From the NCBI GenBank assembly GCA_963921825.1, contig OY997594.1, forward strand, positions 33,338,956 to 33,402,955: a DNA stretch of 64,000 nucleotides, in the 5' to 3' direction. The stretch is from Erodium maritimum (lineage: Eukaryota > Streptophyta > Magnoliopsida > Geraniales > Geraniaceae). Under the pieces are notes generated by a model. The model was not told the origin of the DNA. It saw only the letters and a list, made by a program, of their open reading frames with translations, and did not search any database. A program made the position numbers and the translations under genes. How positions within the stretch are numbered: the first letter of the stretch is position 1; each line of letters begins with the position of its first letter. This document shows, piece by piece, positions 1 through 11,127 of the stretch.

Positions 1-102
1 TGGGTTCCAGTACCATTGGGTGGGATGGGGGCACAGGGGTAGTTAGGATTTAGGTTAGCAATTGATTAAAAAACAGTCTGAGTTCAAAACTAAAATATAT
101 AC

Positions 103-2225
103 CTTCAATGTGACTAAAAGTAGTGTTGATTGCAGCAAGCCATTTCTCTCTTTCACCATTAATTTTTTCCACCAGCATTCTCCTGTTTTGATCCTCCGTC
201 AGTTTTGCTTCAAGGGCACGACCTTCAGCCTCAGCCATGGCCTTAACTCTTATGGTTTCCCGTTCTATTTCAGCCCTCTCTTTCTCAGTCTGGCGCTGCT
301 GAGCTTGGATCTGCTCCTCAGTAGCTCGCCTAGCTTGTTCTTTCCGTACTGAAGATGCCTCTTGCATTCTTACTAATTCAGCATTATGATGCCTCTGGGC
401 TTCATGATCTGTCTGCATATAATGACAACAATAGAACAATATGTAAGGCATGATTGCAATAATCTTGTTTAAGACTTGAAACTATACTTCTTTGAAAATC
501 AGCAAAAAGCAAGTAGACAAAACGATTTACTCAGCCTGCTTGAGTACATCATTGACTTCGAAAAAATGCATCAGAGCTACACTGAAGGCAACAATCACTA
601 AATTGAGTTTCGGAATCAAAATGCAGTGGGTACAGATTTGCTTCTTACATGTACAATATGCTTACAAAATATATTTCTCTACCATACTAGGAATGACCAA
701 AGCAATTGGGTGCCTCAATCCACAAAAACTTTTCCTAGTCAACAACTGAAGCATGAGCTATAAACCCATATTACAGATAGTCAGGCTCGAGATCCAACTC
801 CCTTCTGCCAAAACAAAAAAAATACAACTGAGTACACTAATTTCACCTGCATTCTTTTCCTTGCCAGCTCATCCTCAAATCGCATATTTTGTGCCTTTGC
901 CTGTGCTTGTTGTTGTGCTAAGTTTCTTTGTTCTTCAGCCAGCCTACGCAACCTGTCCTGCAAACGCAAATAATGATTGTGATATAAGATAGCATACATC
1001 AAGTGGTGTAAAAACATACCATCATAGTTACAAAACAAGATTGATTGAATATGCCTATAGAGAAAGATTAAGTGTTTGCTGGACAAGAAAAGATCTGATC
1101 AGTTAGAGCAGAAGTTCAATAATGTTTATTGAATCCTGTACATAACTTAGAGACATGCGAAGTGATATGAGGAAATATTATTTTGCCAACAGCAGATTAG
1201 CGAATAAGTTATATGTTGCATATGCAAAATTGAAAGGTGAAAACTGTTAACAAGTGCCATTAAACTATAAAAGTTGAAACTTTTGAACAGTTACTAAAAA
1301 GAGTATACTCTTTATTAAACAACATAACTGTACTTATTTTCTGCAAATAGTGAACCCAATAGTTGAACGGTTATACTTTTCTTATGTCAAGAAAATTCTA
1401 TACTTCCCTGCTTTACAAGATTGAAGTCAATTGTATGACTGGGTCAGTCTGCTTGACATGCACATAGATCTAGATGTGTTTGTTTGATGATTAAATTTGC
1501 AAGAAATTCACTCTACAAACATGTCTTGTCAGAAGAAAAAAAACAGAATGGTGTGTAGTAATACTCACAATGTCAGCTCCAGATTGAATCACTTCATAAT
1601 GAATTTTCTCGGCATCTAACTCACTCAGTCGAGTTTGTTCCTGCTTTCTCATAACATCAAAAACCTGGCCAGCAAAAACAGCACAACCCCAATAAGCAAG
1701 CCTTCCTTACCCACACCAACAGAACACAAATACTCTAGCCATGTTTCAAGAAGTTCAAAACATCACAAATCAGAACCAAACGGCTGAATATCTGTGCTAA
1801 GAGGAACTTTTTAATCCAAAAAAAAACAATCATGAAATTAGATATTTAAATTCTCAATCCTTTCAGCTTCCACAATGCTTCCTCAGAGCTAAAATTATCA
1901 AAATTTGTTCTTTTCTCATACAATTCCCCAAACCCAAAGCAAATATATTTTGAAAAACCTGTTTTGCGTGCGGAGAGCTGTTAATTTCTCGAAGAGCTTT
2001 GGCACCTCTTTCCAGAGACTCAGGATCGAAACCAGACCCCCGAGGCTCTTCCGCATCCTTCTTAGGATCCGGCTTGGCATTGGAGCTCTGGTCGGGCTGG
2101 GGAGGCGGGGGAGAGGAGAAGGGCGAGAAGCGAAACGGACCGTCGGCGTACGCTCTGTCGGAGAATGCGGAGTAGGAAGCAAAAGCAGCCGCCATAGCTG
2201 CGCAGGATACTTTTGAAGCCGCCAT
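103..2225 (-). CDS. ATAD3: ATAD3-like mitochondrial AAA-ATPase, N-terminal exons (gene continues past the left edge)
   Basis: Four coding exons read on the minus strand: 2225-1959 (89 codons), 1664-1569 (32 codons), 957-847 (37 codons) and 412-103 (103 codons plus one base). All have GT donors and AG acceptors and the phases agree. The start is the ATG at 2225; the protein opens MAASKVSCAAMAAAFASYSA. Next come a proline-rich stretch, then a long charged coiled coil rich in Glu, Arg, Gln and Ala that ends in INTTFSHIEG, typical of the ATAD3 N-terminal domain. ATAD3 family proteins are inner-membrane AAA-ATPases of mitochondria involved in nucleoid and membrane organisation. The membrane segment, Walker motifs and AAA module must lie in exons left of base 1; bases 1-102 are intron. 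Introns of 294, 611 and 434 bp hold nothing I recognise. Assignment rests on recognising the family sequence by eye; the exact paralogue is unknown. Confidence 0.9.
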
Positions 2226-2400
2226 CTTTGAGGTCTGATCTGATGGTAATGGATTCGTCTGCTGTCAATGAGCGAAGAAACGTGAATGTGAGGATAATTG
2301 GGGGAAAATGAAGGAGGATTGATGGAGACGAAGACGAGGGTTTTAGGTTCTGGCGCAACAGCGCAAAGGATAAACCCGGTCCGGTTGCTAGGGTTTAACG
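2226..2400 (-). promoter_or_regulatory. 5' leader and proximal promoter of the ATAD3-like gene, with a telo-box
   Basis: The sequence just upstream of the ATAD3 start is less AT-rich than its surroundings. It holds AAACCCTA (minus strand, 2396-2389), the plant telo-box, which is common near the start of genes for translation and mitochondrial functions. No clear TATA box is seen. The leader boundary is inferred, as no transcript data are available. From 2401 to 2600 the DNA is AT-rich and I see nothing in it. Confidence 0.5.
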
Positions 2401-2600
2401 GAGGAACTTGAAATATCGCAGGATTACTTGGGGAATAATTTAGTTGTTAGTCGTGCAAAATAATACAACCGAATTGATAAGGGTACATACAAACAGGGTT
2501 CTTTTCAAAAAAAAAATGGGGTTAATTTGCACGATAAGTCAGTAACCTTATTTTAAAATATTTTATTTTTAAGATATAATAATTAAACAAATTACAAACA

Positions 2601-3372
2601 TTTTTTTTTTGAAACGGTAACGAGGTCAAGATGCATTACTGTCAATATCGGTTACAAGACGATCGAGGTCTTGGGCTCCAAAATATAGTCCGAGTCCCCC
2701 TTAGGGTACCCAACGCTCGTGGACCCGTAGAAATAGTCTCTTTTGACATCACAGACAACAAAAATAAATTGAGACCACGTTCGACCGTCCCAAAAACAAG
2801 GGAAAAGCCAACAATCAGCTACAACAGAAAAAAAATGAGTTGCTTCCTTGCTTCTCCCAAGACGGCCAAGCAATGTCGATCCCGGGTCATGGTGGGTGGG
2901 CCCCGGATCCAAAATCCACTAACAGTATCGCTCCAATACTTTCTCTAAGCGGCTCGTGCGGGTGTTCGATTGGTAAAAATTTACCAAAACCAAGCCATGG
3001 CAAAATCGAAGCCATAAACTATAGAGATCGATTTTGGAATAGCCTTGGAGGCTCACTGTAGTCTCTTAGACTTGATGTTACCTCGATCGACGACGATGAG
3101 GAGAGTAGCTACCAACGGCTCGCAAGGCCAAATTATAGATCCGACAACGGTGGGGGGACACGACAAGGGCGGCGACGGTTGTGCTCGAATAGGTTGAGTT
3201 ACAGTTGCTATGCAGGCGAGGGCGATTGCTGAAGAAGGAGCTCGAGAAGAGAACAAGGAGGGGGAGAGGACTCCACCGACAGCCTTTATGGCCTAGGCCA
3301 TGGAGGCCGTCAGCCACTGCTAGAAAAGAGAGAGGCAGCCTCGTAGGGTTTTTTGAGAGCTTTGCGAGAAAA
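2601..3372 (-). mobile_element. Short non-autonomous LINE-like copy
   Basis: On the minus strand this ends in ten A residues (T run at 2601-2610). The far end, near 3372, carries a CT-rich stretch with AAACCCTA, like the starts of the neighbouring LINE copies. Only leader-like and tail-like sequence is visible; no reverse transcriptase or zinc knuckle is found. The right boundary is approximate and I could not find a convincing target-site duplication. It may be an internal-deletion derivative of an ORF1-bearing LINE. Confidence 0.45.
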
Positions 3373-3472
3373 AAATACAAATATAAAGTGTCTAAAATAT
3401 TTGTTTTGTTAAGATATTTATATAATATCTTGTTCATAAAAAAGATATTTATACAATACGAAAATTATATTT

Positions 3473-3487
3473 AACTACATTAAATTA
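3473..3487 (+). repeat. Target-site duplication of the first LINE-like copy (left)
   Basis: AACTACATTAAATTA occurs here and again at 5634-5648, exactly flanking the copy at 3488-5633. A third, slightly changed copy lies at 6569-6585. The length suits target-primed reverse transcription by a LINE. Confidence 0.85.
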
Positions 3488-5633
3488 GTAAGTTCAATTT
3501 TCTCTCTCGCTACTTATCGAGGACCTCTCCTAAGGAAACCCTAGCCCTAGCTTATCTATGGACCTCTTTACCACCGTCGTCGACAAGCTTGTCTACCCTG
3601 TCGGTCATGTCCCATCGTCGCATGCTACCATGCACTTCTCGACACTTGTTCCACCCCTCACCCTTCTTCGAAGATTGAGTCTCCCTTAAAAACTCGACGT
3701 CGAAGGAGGCCGAAGCAAACCCTAATCGGTAAAGCTTCTTGGCTCCCTCTTCTCTCACCATCCACCGATATTCTGTCACCACCATCCACGGCTATCATGA
3801 TGTTTTCTCCTAGGTTCTCTACCCCGTTAACAAGCCACAGAGAGGCCGCCCGATAAAAAAAAACATATGTCGCTTCCTCTGCAAGCAACCCACCGGTCGT
3901 GGCTCTCAGCGACATTCCGCTGCCACCCATTAGTCTCAACGACGTCCTATCGCCTCGCCTCCATTGTGTCGGTACCCACTTCGTGGGAAGGCACTCATGG
4001 TCGAAGACGGTAGAGAGGAATTGGAGACGCTCATTGACGGGCTTTCGATCCCTAATGCGGAGCGAACTCTCGTGATCCCATCCTTTCTTACTACGCCTCC
4101 AGACATGATTCGCCTTCTCCGGGTGCCCAAGCCAACGAAAGTCGGCTCTGTTCCAAGGTAGTGGTATCGTCGGACTCTCTTAAGTCTAACCTGGCCAGTC
4201 TCCAAGACAGCTTTTCTTCTTGTTCGCTGGAAGAGGATGAGGAGTTGGAGGTCCAGGTACCGTACTCTCTGGTGAGCTCGTCAGTAATTGCACGCCAACC
4301 GTTTGCCATGATGGGAAAACTGTGGATTTCGAAGCCTCCCAGAAAGGAGGTTCTACTCCGGATCATCACCAAGGCTTAGGGAAGGTTCGTAGAGGGTTTG
4401 ATGATCAAGGAAATAGGTCCTAGAGTCTTTGGGTTCTATTTCAAGTCGGAGGAGGCTCGTACATGGGTTCGGGGCAACAAGCCATGGTGTTTCGATGAAC
4501 GGCCGCTCCTACTCGGAGATTTGGACCCGATGGATAAGGAGCCCCCGCTCTGGATCAGCTACAATTATGGGTTCACACTCATGGCCTCCCTCTATTGGTG
4601 AGGACCCGGGCGAATGGGGGAAACGATTGGCTTGGCTCTCGTGATATGTGTTATTGTCCCGTGTGACCAATGGGGGTCTCTACTAAGGAGGAGCGGTGAA
4701 AGTGTGGTTCTGGCACCTCGTGGAGCGTCCCTTGTGCCGACACCTGCTGCTGCTTTTGAAGGACTTTCAGGACCTGGTTCGAGTCTCGCTCACCTACACA
4801 AAGCTGGCTTCTTTTTGCTTTAATTGTGGATTAATCGGACATGTAGTCCATGAGTGTGATCGGGAGTTGGTGGGTACCCCACGGTTCAATTCATCGATCC
4901 TGAAATTCCAGAAGGATCAGAGCGTCAAGCCATATGCGGCCGATTAGGGGAATCGGGCATCTTGGAGCTTACCACTAAGGTCCGGGACTGTATCCTCGAG
5001 CACTGTACCTAAGGGCGTCTTGCCTCGAGGAAGGGGCCCAATTGTATCCCTGAGAACTGTACCTAGTGGTATAGGTCCTCGGGTCAGCATCTAGGTCGGG
5101 AAGGTCGATTATGGCAGAGAAAACTTGGTGGTCGGTCAGCTCTCTAGTAGCAAGAAAACCGAATTTTTAGGTTTCATTCTACCTGGTCACAGAGATAGAG
5201 ATGGTGTTGGTGTTGGAGGAGTGGAGAGGGGGTCGACTGGTGAACCCCAAGATGATCAGGCGAGGGATGGTAAGCAACCTCGCCAAGAGGGATGTTAGGG
5301 CCCTCGGGCTTCAGGGACTGGCTCCGGGAGGAGTCCCTGGTGGAAGTCATGTTTCTTACAACTGATGCAGTCCAAGATCGGTCGCTTCTCCCCGTCAATG
5401 CAACGTCTAGGCACTACCTTGAGAAAAACTTCCAATTTTGTTTCCCAACCCTCCACTTTTCCTTCATGCCTATGTGGCGATCCAATACCGTTTATAATAG
5501 TTATAATGCTAAAAGAATAGTGAACATCAATTTTTCATGTCTGTTCTTCCTTCGTGGTCAGGGGGTGCTCTCCTTGATGTACTCGTTTGTAGTTGAATTC
5601 TAATTTCAAGAAAATTGCACCTTTTAGTAAAAA
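3488..5633 (+). mobile_element. ORF1-only LINE-like element with 15-bp target duplication
   Basis: A 2.1-kb unit between two perfect 15-bp direct repeats. It starts with a CT-rich leader containing AAACCCTAG, carries a degraded ORF1 (separate entry), and ends in a 3' region closing with TTTTAGTAAAAA. No endonuclease, reverse transcriptase or RNase H is present, so it moved using another LINE's machinery or is an internally deleted copy. Its last 200 bases are clearly related to the last 200 bases of the next element (to 6568), so they share a 3' end. Confidence 0.8.
3964..4947 (+). pseudogene. LINE ORF1 relic: DUF4283-like domain plus CCHC zinc knuckle
   Basis: The plus-strand frame from 4161 encodes a DUF4283-like domain. 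Visible pieces are the LWISKPPRKEVL region, FGFYFKSEEARTWV and NKPWCFDERPLLL, the usual pattern of plant LINE ORF1 proteins that bind RNA. A TAG at 4377-4379 interrupts this frame, and the frame changes between about 4600 and 4700. After that, 4696-4947 gives RVSLTYTKLASFCFNCG and then a CX2CX4HX4C zinc knuckle at about 4818-4859. Residues upstream (3964-4161) are weakly conserved. The domain order matches ORF1 of plant L1 elements; it is not a functioning gene. Confidence 0.75.
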
Positions 5634-5650
5634 AACTACATTAAATTATA

Positions 5651-6568
5651 AATACAACGTGATTAGCATAAACAAGGTGGGGTAATGTCTCTTACTCCCC
5701 TCTGAGCTTTGCTAGGGTTTTCTCTATGAGCTTTGTTAGGGGGTTTTCTGCTAGGGTTTCTTTCAAGCCACCGCGCTATTGGCTCCCTCCCGCCAACAAC
5801 GATGTGTCTCCCGATCTATTCGATCCTCTATCTACAACTCTGGTGGTGTTTGTCTAGCTCACCTCGGCATCCATCGACCTCGCCCTCTCGGAGCCCCTCG
5901 ATCTCCCTATATCAGATCATCTCTCCTGAGCACCCCCCCCCCCCCACGTCATCTCTAAAACAACCACATGCGTAGCTATCGATGTCCCTACCTCTTTGGC
6001 CACCACCAATGCATGCGAAAAGCGCACAGATTCGATGCACACCCGTTTTCTGTACCTACTGCAGATTCAGCTTGCACTGGAACAAACTGTATCGGATCAT
6101 CTCTCCTAAGCAACCCCATCGTCTCTAAAGTCTTCACCGGCACGTCCATCTTCCCTCCCTCCACCGTGGCACCCTCCTCGACCCCTCTCTTGATTTTGGA
6201 TCAGGCTAATCGATTGAGTATTTTTTTTTATCTGATTTCTTATTTGCAATGTCAATGACTAGTGAGTAGCGATTCAGGGACTTTTCCTAGGAGGGAACCT
6301 TGAATCACATATATCCTCCTAATACAATTGATGATGAGTTCAAGTTCAGTCGCTTTTCCCCCCATATGCAGCGTTTAGGCTCTACCTTGAGCATAAATTC
6401 CTGTTTTTTTCCAACCCCCACCTTTCCTTCATGCCTATATGGCGAGTTCAATACCATTTACAACGATTACTTTTTTATAGAGTTATGTGTGCGGAGTCCT
6501 TACGGGGACTCTTTACTAGTACTGGCTCTTTTATTATTGATAAAGTTCTGCATCTTTCAGTAAAAAAA
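5651..6568 (+). mobile_element. Second non-autonomous LINE-like copy at the same target site
   Basis: Flanked by AACTACATTAAATTATA (5634-5650) and AACTACATTAAATCATA (6569-6585), one mismatch apart. The left part is a LINE leader with repeated GCTTTG(C/T)TAGG motifs. The right part matches the 3' end of the preceding copy (for example TTTCCTTCATGCCTAT in both) and ends CTTTCAGTAAAAAAA. ORF1 and pol are absent. The preceding copy sits in this copy's left target duplication, so two related copies used one site. Confidence 0.7.
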
Positions 6569-6582
6569 AACTACATTAAATC

Positions 6583-6700
6583 ATATACATTTTTCATTCA
6601 TGAACGAATTTGAAAAAACGCTTTATGTGTCTTAAGGGTTTTTCGTTCTCTCGTTCATCACGGCCGCCTAGATTACCAACCATGCTCGTCACACCGCCAC
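6583..6700. other. Unassigned spacer, probable start of the plus-strand LINE
   Basis: A TTTAAGGGTTTTTCGTTCTC-like leader suggests the 5' end of the LINE whose ORF1 starts at 7624. No target duplication was located. Confidence 0.25.
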
Positions 6701-7492
6701 CACACCTTCTACCTGATCACTTCCGGGCAACGCTCAAGTCGCCAACTCATCAAGATATCCAAATATCGCCACGAGGCGACTAGGTATGCCCCTTCATGCC
6801 TCACCATACCAGCCCTCATGTTCCCCTATTCGACGAGCATGGCTATATGTCTTCGGCACCAAGTAAGTAACAGATCAAACCCCTCTGGTACCAAAAAAAG
6901 AAAAAACGCCCAACCCTGATACCCTTTCGACCACTACCTCTACCCGTCTTGGGATCACGAACTGGTACGACCCATTGCTCCTACCCCATTTCTTTTCACT
7001 ACCAATGGACCAATACCCAGGCTTTTCTGTCTATGATCTCTAAGACTATCACCTGCTTGGGGTCGTTAGAGCAAGCCCTCCTCTCTAGGGCTCCACCACA
7101 CCTTCTACCTGATCACTTCCCGGACAACGCTCAAGTTGCCAACTCATCAAGCTATCCAACTATCGCCTCGAGGCGACTAGGTATGCCTCTTCATGCCTCA
7201 CTACACCAGCACTCATGGTCCTCTAGTCGACGAGCATGGCTATATGTCTTCGGCACCAAGTAAGGAACAGATCAAACCCCTCTAGTACCAAAAAAAGGAA
7301 AAAAAACGCTGAACCCTGATACCCCTTCGACCGCTACCTCTACCCGTCTTGGGATCACGAACTGGGACGACCCATTGCTCCTACCCCATTTCTTTTCACT
7401 ACCAATGGACCAATACCCAGGCTTTTCCGTCTATGATCTATAAGACTACCACCTGCTTGGGGTCATTAGAGCAAGCCCTCCTCTCTAGGGCT
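6701..7492 (+). repeat. Tandem duplication of a roughly 396-bp block
   Basis: The segment at 6701-7096 recurs at 7097-7492 with few differences. Both copies carry CACACCTTCTACCTGATCAC near the start and a short reading frame opening MGSRTGTTHCSYPISFHYQW (6949 and 7349, 400 bp apart). It lies in the leader of the downstream LINE ORF1. Repeated leader blocks are known in some LINEs as promoter units; that role here is inference. Confidence 0.8.
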
Positions 7493-7693
7493 CCACCCCC
7501 CCCCCCCTCGTCTACGGGGAAGCCCCCACACTCCCAATTCCAATGGATCATCTATAGGGAGCATCGTTGGAGGCCGAAAGGAGCATGTACTGGAAGACTT
7601 AGACCGTCGCGGGAAACCAGGCGGTGGAATCGGCTCGGAGTGCCCCTTATGCTACTGAAGTAAAAGGCACTAGCTACCCACAAGGAATCACAA

Positions 7694-7716
7694 CCCCCCC
7701 CCCCCCCCCCCCCCCC
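7694..7716 (+). repeat. Poly-C run of 23 bases
   Basis: An uninterrupted C tract inside ORF1, which encodes polyproline in the open frame. Shorter C runs occur near 5935, 7497 and 48515. Such runs are slippage-prone, so the length may vary or be an assembly artefact. Confidence 0.9.
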
Positions 7717-8247
7717 TTACATTTTGGACCAATCACCCATGGAGGTAATTCTGGCCCTACAAGACACCTTGAAATAGAGGAAGAGGAAGAGGAGGAGATC
7801 TGCATCACCATCCCAAAACATCGTGAGGCCGAAACTTTCTACTTCAACACACAATTTGCTCTAGAGGGTAGACTATTTACCACACACATCCATGACCAAA
7901 AGATGGTGGATGCGATCATGAACAAAGTCTGGCATCACTCAAGGCTCGTTATTCGGGACTTGGGCGGGGGGATCTCAGCCTTTTACTTCACATCCCAAAG
8001 AGAAAAGGACCGTATCAGAAGGAATGAACCTTGGTCGTATAAGAACATCTCAATCATCCTTGAGGACCTCAAACCAGGAGTAAACCCGGCCACACTCATG
8101 TTCTCTCGTATTCAAATATGGGTATCGGACCTCCCATGGGATAGCATCACACATGAAACTGTCAGGCAGATTGGGGACTCACTTGGAGGTTGTTTGGACA
8201 TCCAAACGGACTCCTCAGGTCTGGGAATTAGAGGCATACTTCGAGTC

Positions 8248-10906
8248 TGTCATGCCCCAAATCCGGTATTGACCGGACTCGAGACGTGACTTAGTGAAAT
8301 TAAATAAAACAGTTAAAAGAAGATAAAAGATAACTGCTAAAGACGAAATAATATAAATCAACAGAAAGTTCAAACTGCTTATAAAAAAAACAGAAAGTTC
8401 AAACCCTGAGTCTTAAGCTTGGTCAAATACAATAGTCCAAAAATAACGGTAGGTCTCTACGAAACATAAAAATAAACCCGGGCCCCCTAGCTCCCAAGCT
8501 CTGCGTACCCTCTACTCCAAACCATAAGTAATACCAGTAGAATACACAGTAAGGGGTGAGCTTGACGCTCAGTAGGGAAGAACCCATGAGAACCATCTCA
8601 AAACAGATTTACAAGATAGCTGCTTCACAAATTAAATTTGATTAAAAAGGTTTGATACAACGACGCGACGCTTAAGTCAATCAAAAGACAAAACCCATTT
8701 TTAACCTGACACTCACCAATCCAACCGTACCAACTTTAACTCAACACCAACCACAATACCAAGGCACACACCGCTGGGAACAATCCAATTGAGGCACACA
8801 TAGCCATAAACACAACAACACTCGTTCAATCCAAAACATTTTCAAACACACAACTCGTAACCATCGCACGGTCTCAGGAGCAACCCGCTCGGCCCGGCGT
8901 AGCCGCACACAACTTCCCCAACAGAAAGTCGGGATAGGCGGTCGACCTCATCGCGGAACACAGCGTTTTACCGATCGGCGAAAGGCAGGGAAATCGCCTC
9001 TTCGCAGCCTGGTCTCTCGCGGTGCTCAACACAACGTTTTACCAAGTGCTAGTCGGAAGGTAGGGAAACCACCTCTTCGCGGGACACATCGTTTTACCGA
9101 CTCAAGGTAAGAAGGTAGGGAAACCATCTTTCTCATGTAACCAAAGCACACACAAGCCTCACACTTTACCGATTGCGCGCCGGAAGGTACGATACACCTG
9201 ACGGAAGTACATCTCTCACACTTTACCGGTCGCGCACCGGAAGGTACGACACCCTCTCGGGCATAACTCATTCAGGTATCATCAGAACAATCACAATCAC
9301 TCACAATCAGGATCACATTCTCAACATACTTACACACCCTTACGCACTTACCATCACTTACCGACACCACACTCAACGTGGTAACCCCACCGGCTTAACC
9401 GGTATCCGTTCCCCAAAGCCCACAGTTCAACAAATCAAATAACCAGGAAATAACCACTCAAGTCAAATATACATCACTAGTTCAACTCTACTCGTTTTCA
9501 TGTCCGTTATTTATTAACCGTTCAAACAACACGGAGCACACATGCAGATACACTCAACAAACAACCCTACAGGCACGACATGGCCCGATTCTACCAGCAC
9601 GACAATTCCCAAGACTATAATCGTAAATGTTCACAGTTTATACGTCTATGCTAGTTATTTACCTCCTACATGCATACTAGTTCTTTAACCAGTTATTAAG
9701 TTTCCCCATATTCATTCTAGTACGTTCGTAATAAAGTAGGGTTTCGAGGTAATTCCCTACCTCTCAGTCTCTATCTGGATCGCCTAGCTGCTGATGTCCG
9801 TGCCTACTCCGGTCTTCTCCTCGCTCGGGGTAAAAGCCTGGGTTTAACAGAAAGGGGACGGTAATCAGTCCCGGTCCAATCCGTAACGGTCCTCTAATTT
9901 TTAATTAATTCCTTTAATTTTATCTGATTTTAGTCCAAATTTTTGATTAATTAATTTAATTAACTGATCTGACCCGGATCCAACCCGATTCCGAAACCCG
10001 GACCCGAGTCCAGGATCCAGATCCAGATCAAGTCCAGGCCCAGATCCAAATCAGGTCCAGGCCCAGATCCAGATCTGAGGCCCAAGTCCAAGTCAGGTTC
10101 GAAGGAGACGGCGGAGCTAGGGTTTCAGCTCCGGCGACGGGGGCGACGACGTTAGGAGACTCGGGATGGGTTCTTGACTGTGGCAAAGGCGTCAAGGGAA
10201 GAAGGAGAGTGAGGGGAGGTTGATGGTGCGGTTCTCCGTCCAGATCTGACAGCGAGGGGCTTCGCCGGTCACGAGAGCGGTAGAACTAGAGCTCGGGAAG
10301 CTCAGCGTCCTTCTCCGGCCGAGCTCAGCTCAAAACGAGCCCGTACGCTCGCGATTCTCGGTGAAGGATCGACGGAGGTGGTGAAATAAGACAATAAGGT
10401 GGCTCACTGTCGCAGATTTCGCTTGTAGCAAGCGCGGCGAAGCTCGGGGTTATGGCGACGCTGGTTCGAGGTGACTCGTGGAAGAAGAAGGGAAAGGAGA
10501 GCGGGGTTTCTGGCACGGGGGCGATGTCTGGTGGCGAGTAAAGGTCGAGGGGGAGGAAGATGACTTAGGCGGTTGGTTTTGTGCTCCGCCGAGCTTCGAC
10601 AGAGAGAGAACGAAGGAGAGGCTCGAGAGGAAGGAGAGGGAGGCATCCTCGGTTTGCGTGCGAAGAAGTGAGGAGGCGAGGGGTCGCGTTAGGGTTAGCG
10701 AAGGCTGAGTGGGTTGGGCTGGCGTGTTGGGCCTTGTCTGCTTGACCGGGCCTGGCCGGGCTCGGCCCAACGCGTGTACCAGGTCAGCCCAGGCCTGTTC
10801 CCCCCTTTCTTTCTTTTTTTGAATTCGATCCAAAATTCAATCCGTTCTCCAACCCACGACGTTCCAAACAATAATTTAAAACATAATAAATTATCCGGTC
10901 TTTACA
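8248..10906 (-). mobile_element. Solo LTR of a Ty3/gypsy-type element, 2.66 kb
   Basis: Bounded by TG...CA ends (TGTCATGCCCC on the left, GTCTTTACA on the right) and by a perfect 5-bp duplication GAGTC (8243-8247 and 10907-10911). Its ends match the LTR ends of the two gypsy elements further right, both read on the minus strand. Bases about 9020-9270 hold short tandem repeats with GTTTTACCGA and GGAAGGTA(G/C)G motifs. No internal region remains, so it is a recombined fossil. Confidence 0.85.
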
Positions 10907-11127
10907 GAGTCAGATTTTGTAAGCACATGGACATACCCCTTCGGCGTAAGGCCCAAATGACCTTACCAAACAAGACATCATTCATGGTTAGGCTCCAATA
11001 TATGCGCCTCCTAAGGTTCTACTTCCAATACAGATGTATTGGCCACTTGGAACCACAATGCCGAAGACAGATAACGGGCCATCCTAGTTTGATCTCTCTC
11101 TTATGGCTATTAAATTCCCAATATTAA

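Larger units (their letters stand above)
7624..11127 (+). pseudogene. LINE ORF1 (DUF4283 then zinc knuckle), split by a solo LTR
   Basis: The first part, 7624-8247, is an open frame of about 208 codons. It has an acidic linker, then a DUF4283 domain (residues about 70-205): FYFNTQFALEGRL, ISAFYFTSQREKDRIR, NEPWSYKNISIILEDL, SRIQIWVSDLPWDSI. At 8248 a solo LTR intervenes. After its right-hand GAGTC duplication the same frame resumes at 10912 in phase with RFCKHMDIPLRRK, then FMVRLQYMRLLRFYFQY and a degenerate zinc knuckle (GHLEPQC), stopping at 11127. Clean resumption of the frame shows that ORF1 was nearly open when the LTR element landed. Such proteins bind LINE RNA. No endonuclease or reverse transcriptase follows. 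Confidence 0.8.
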
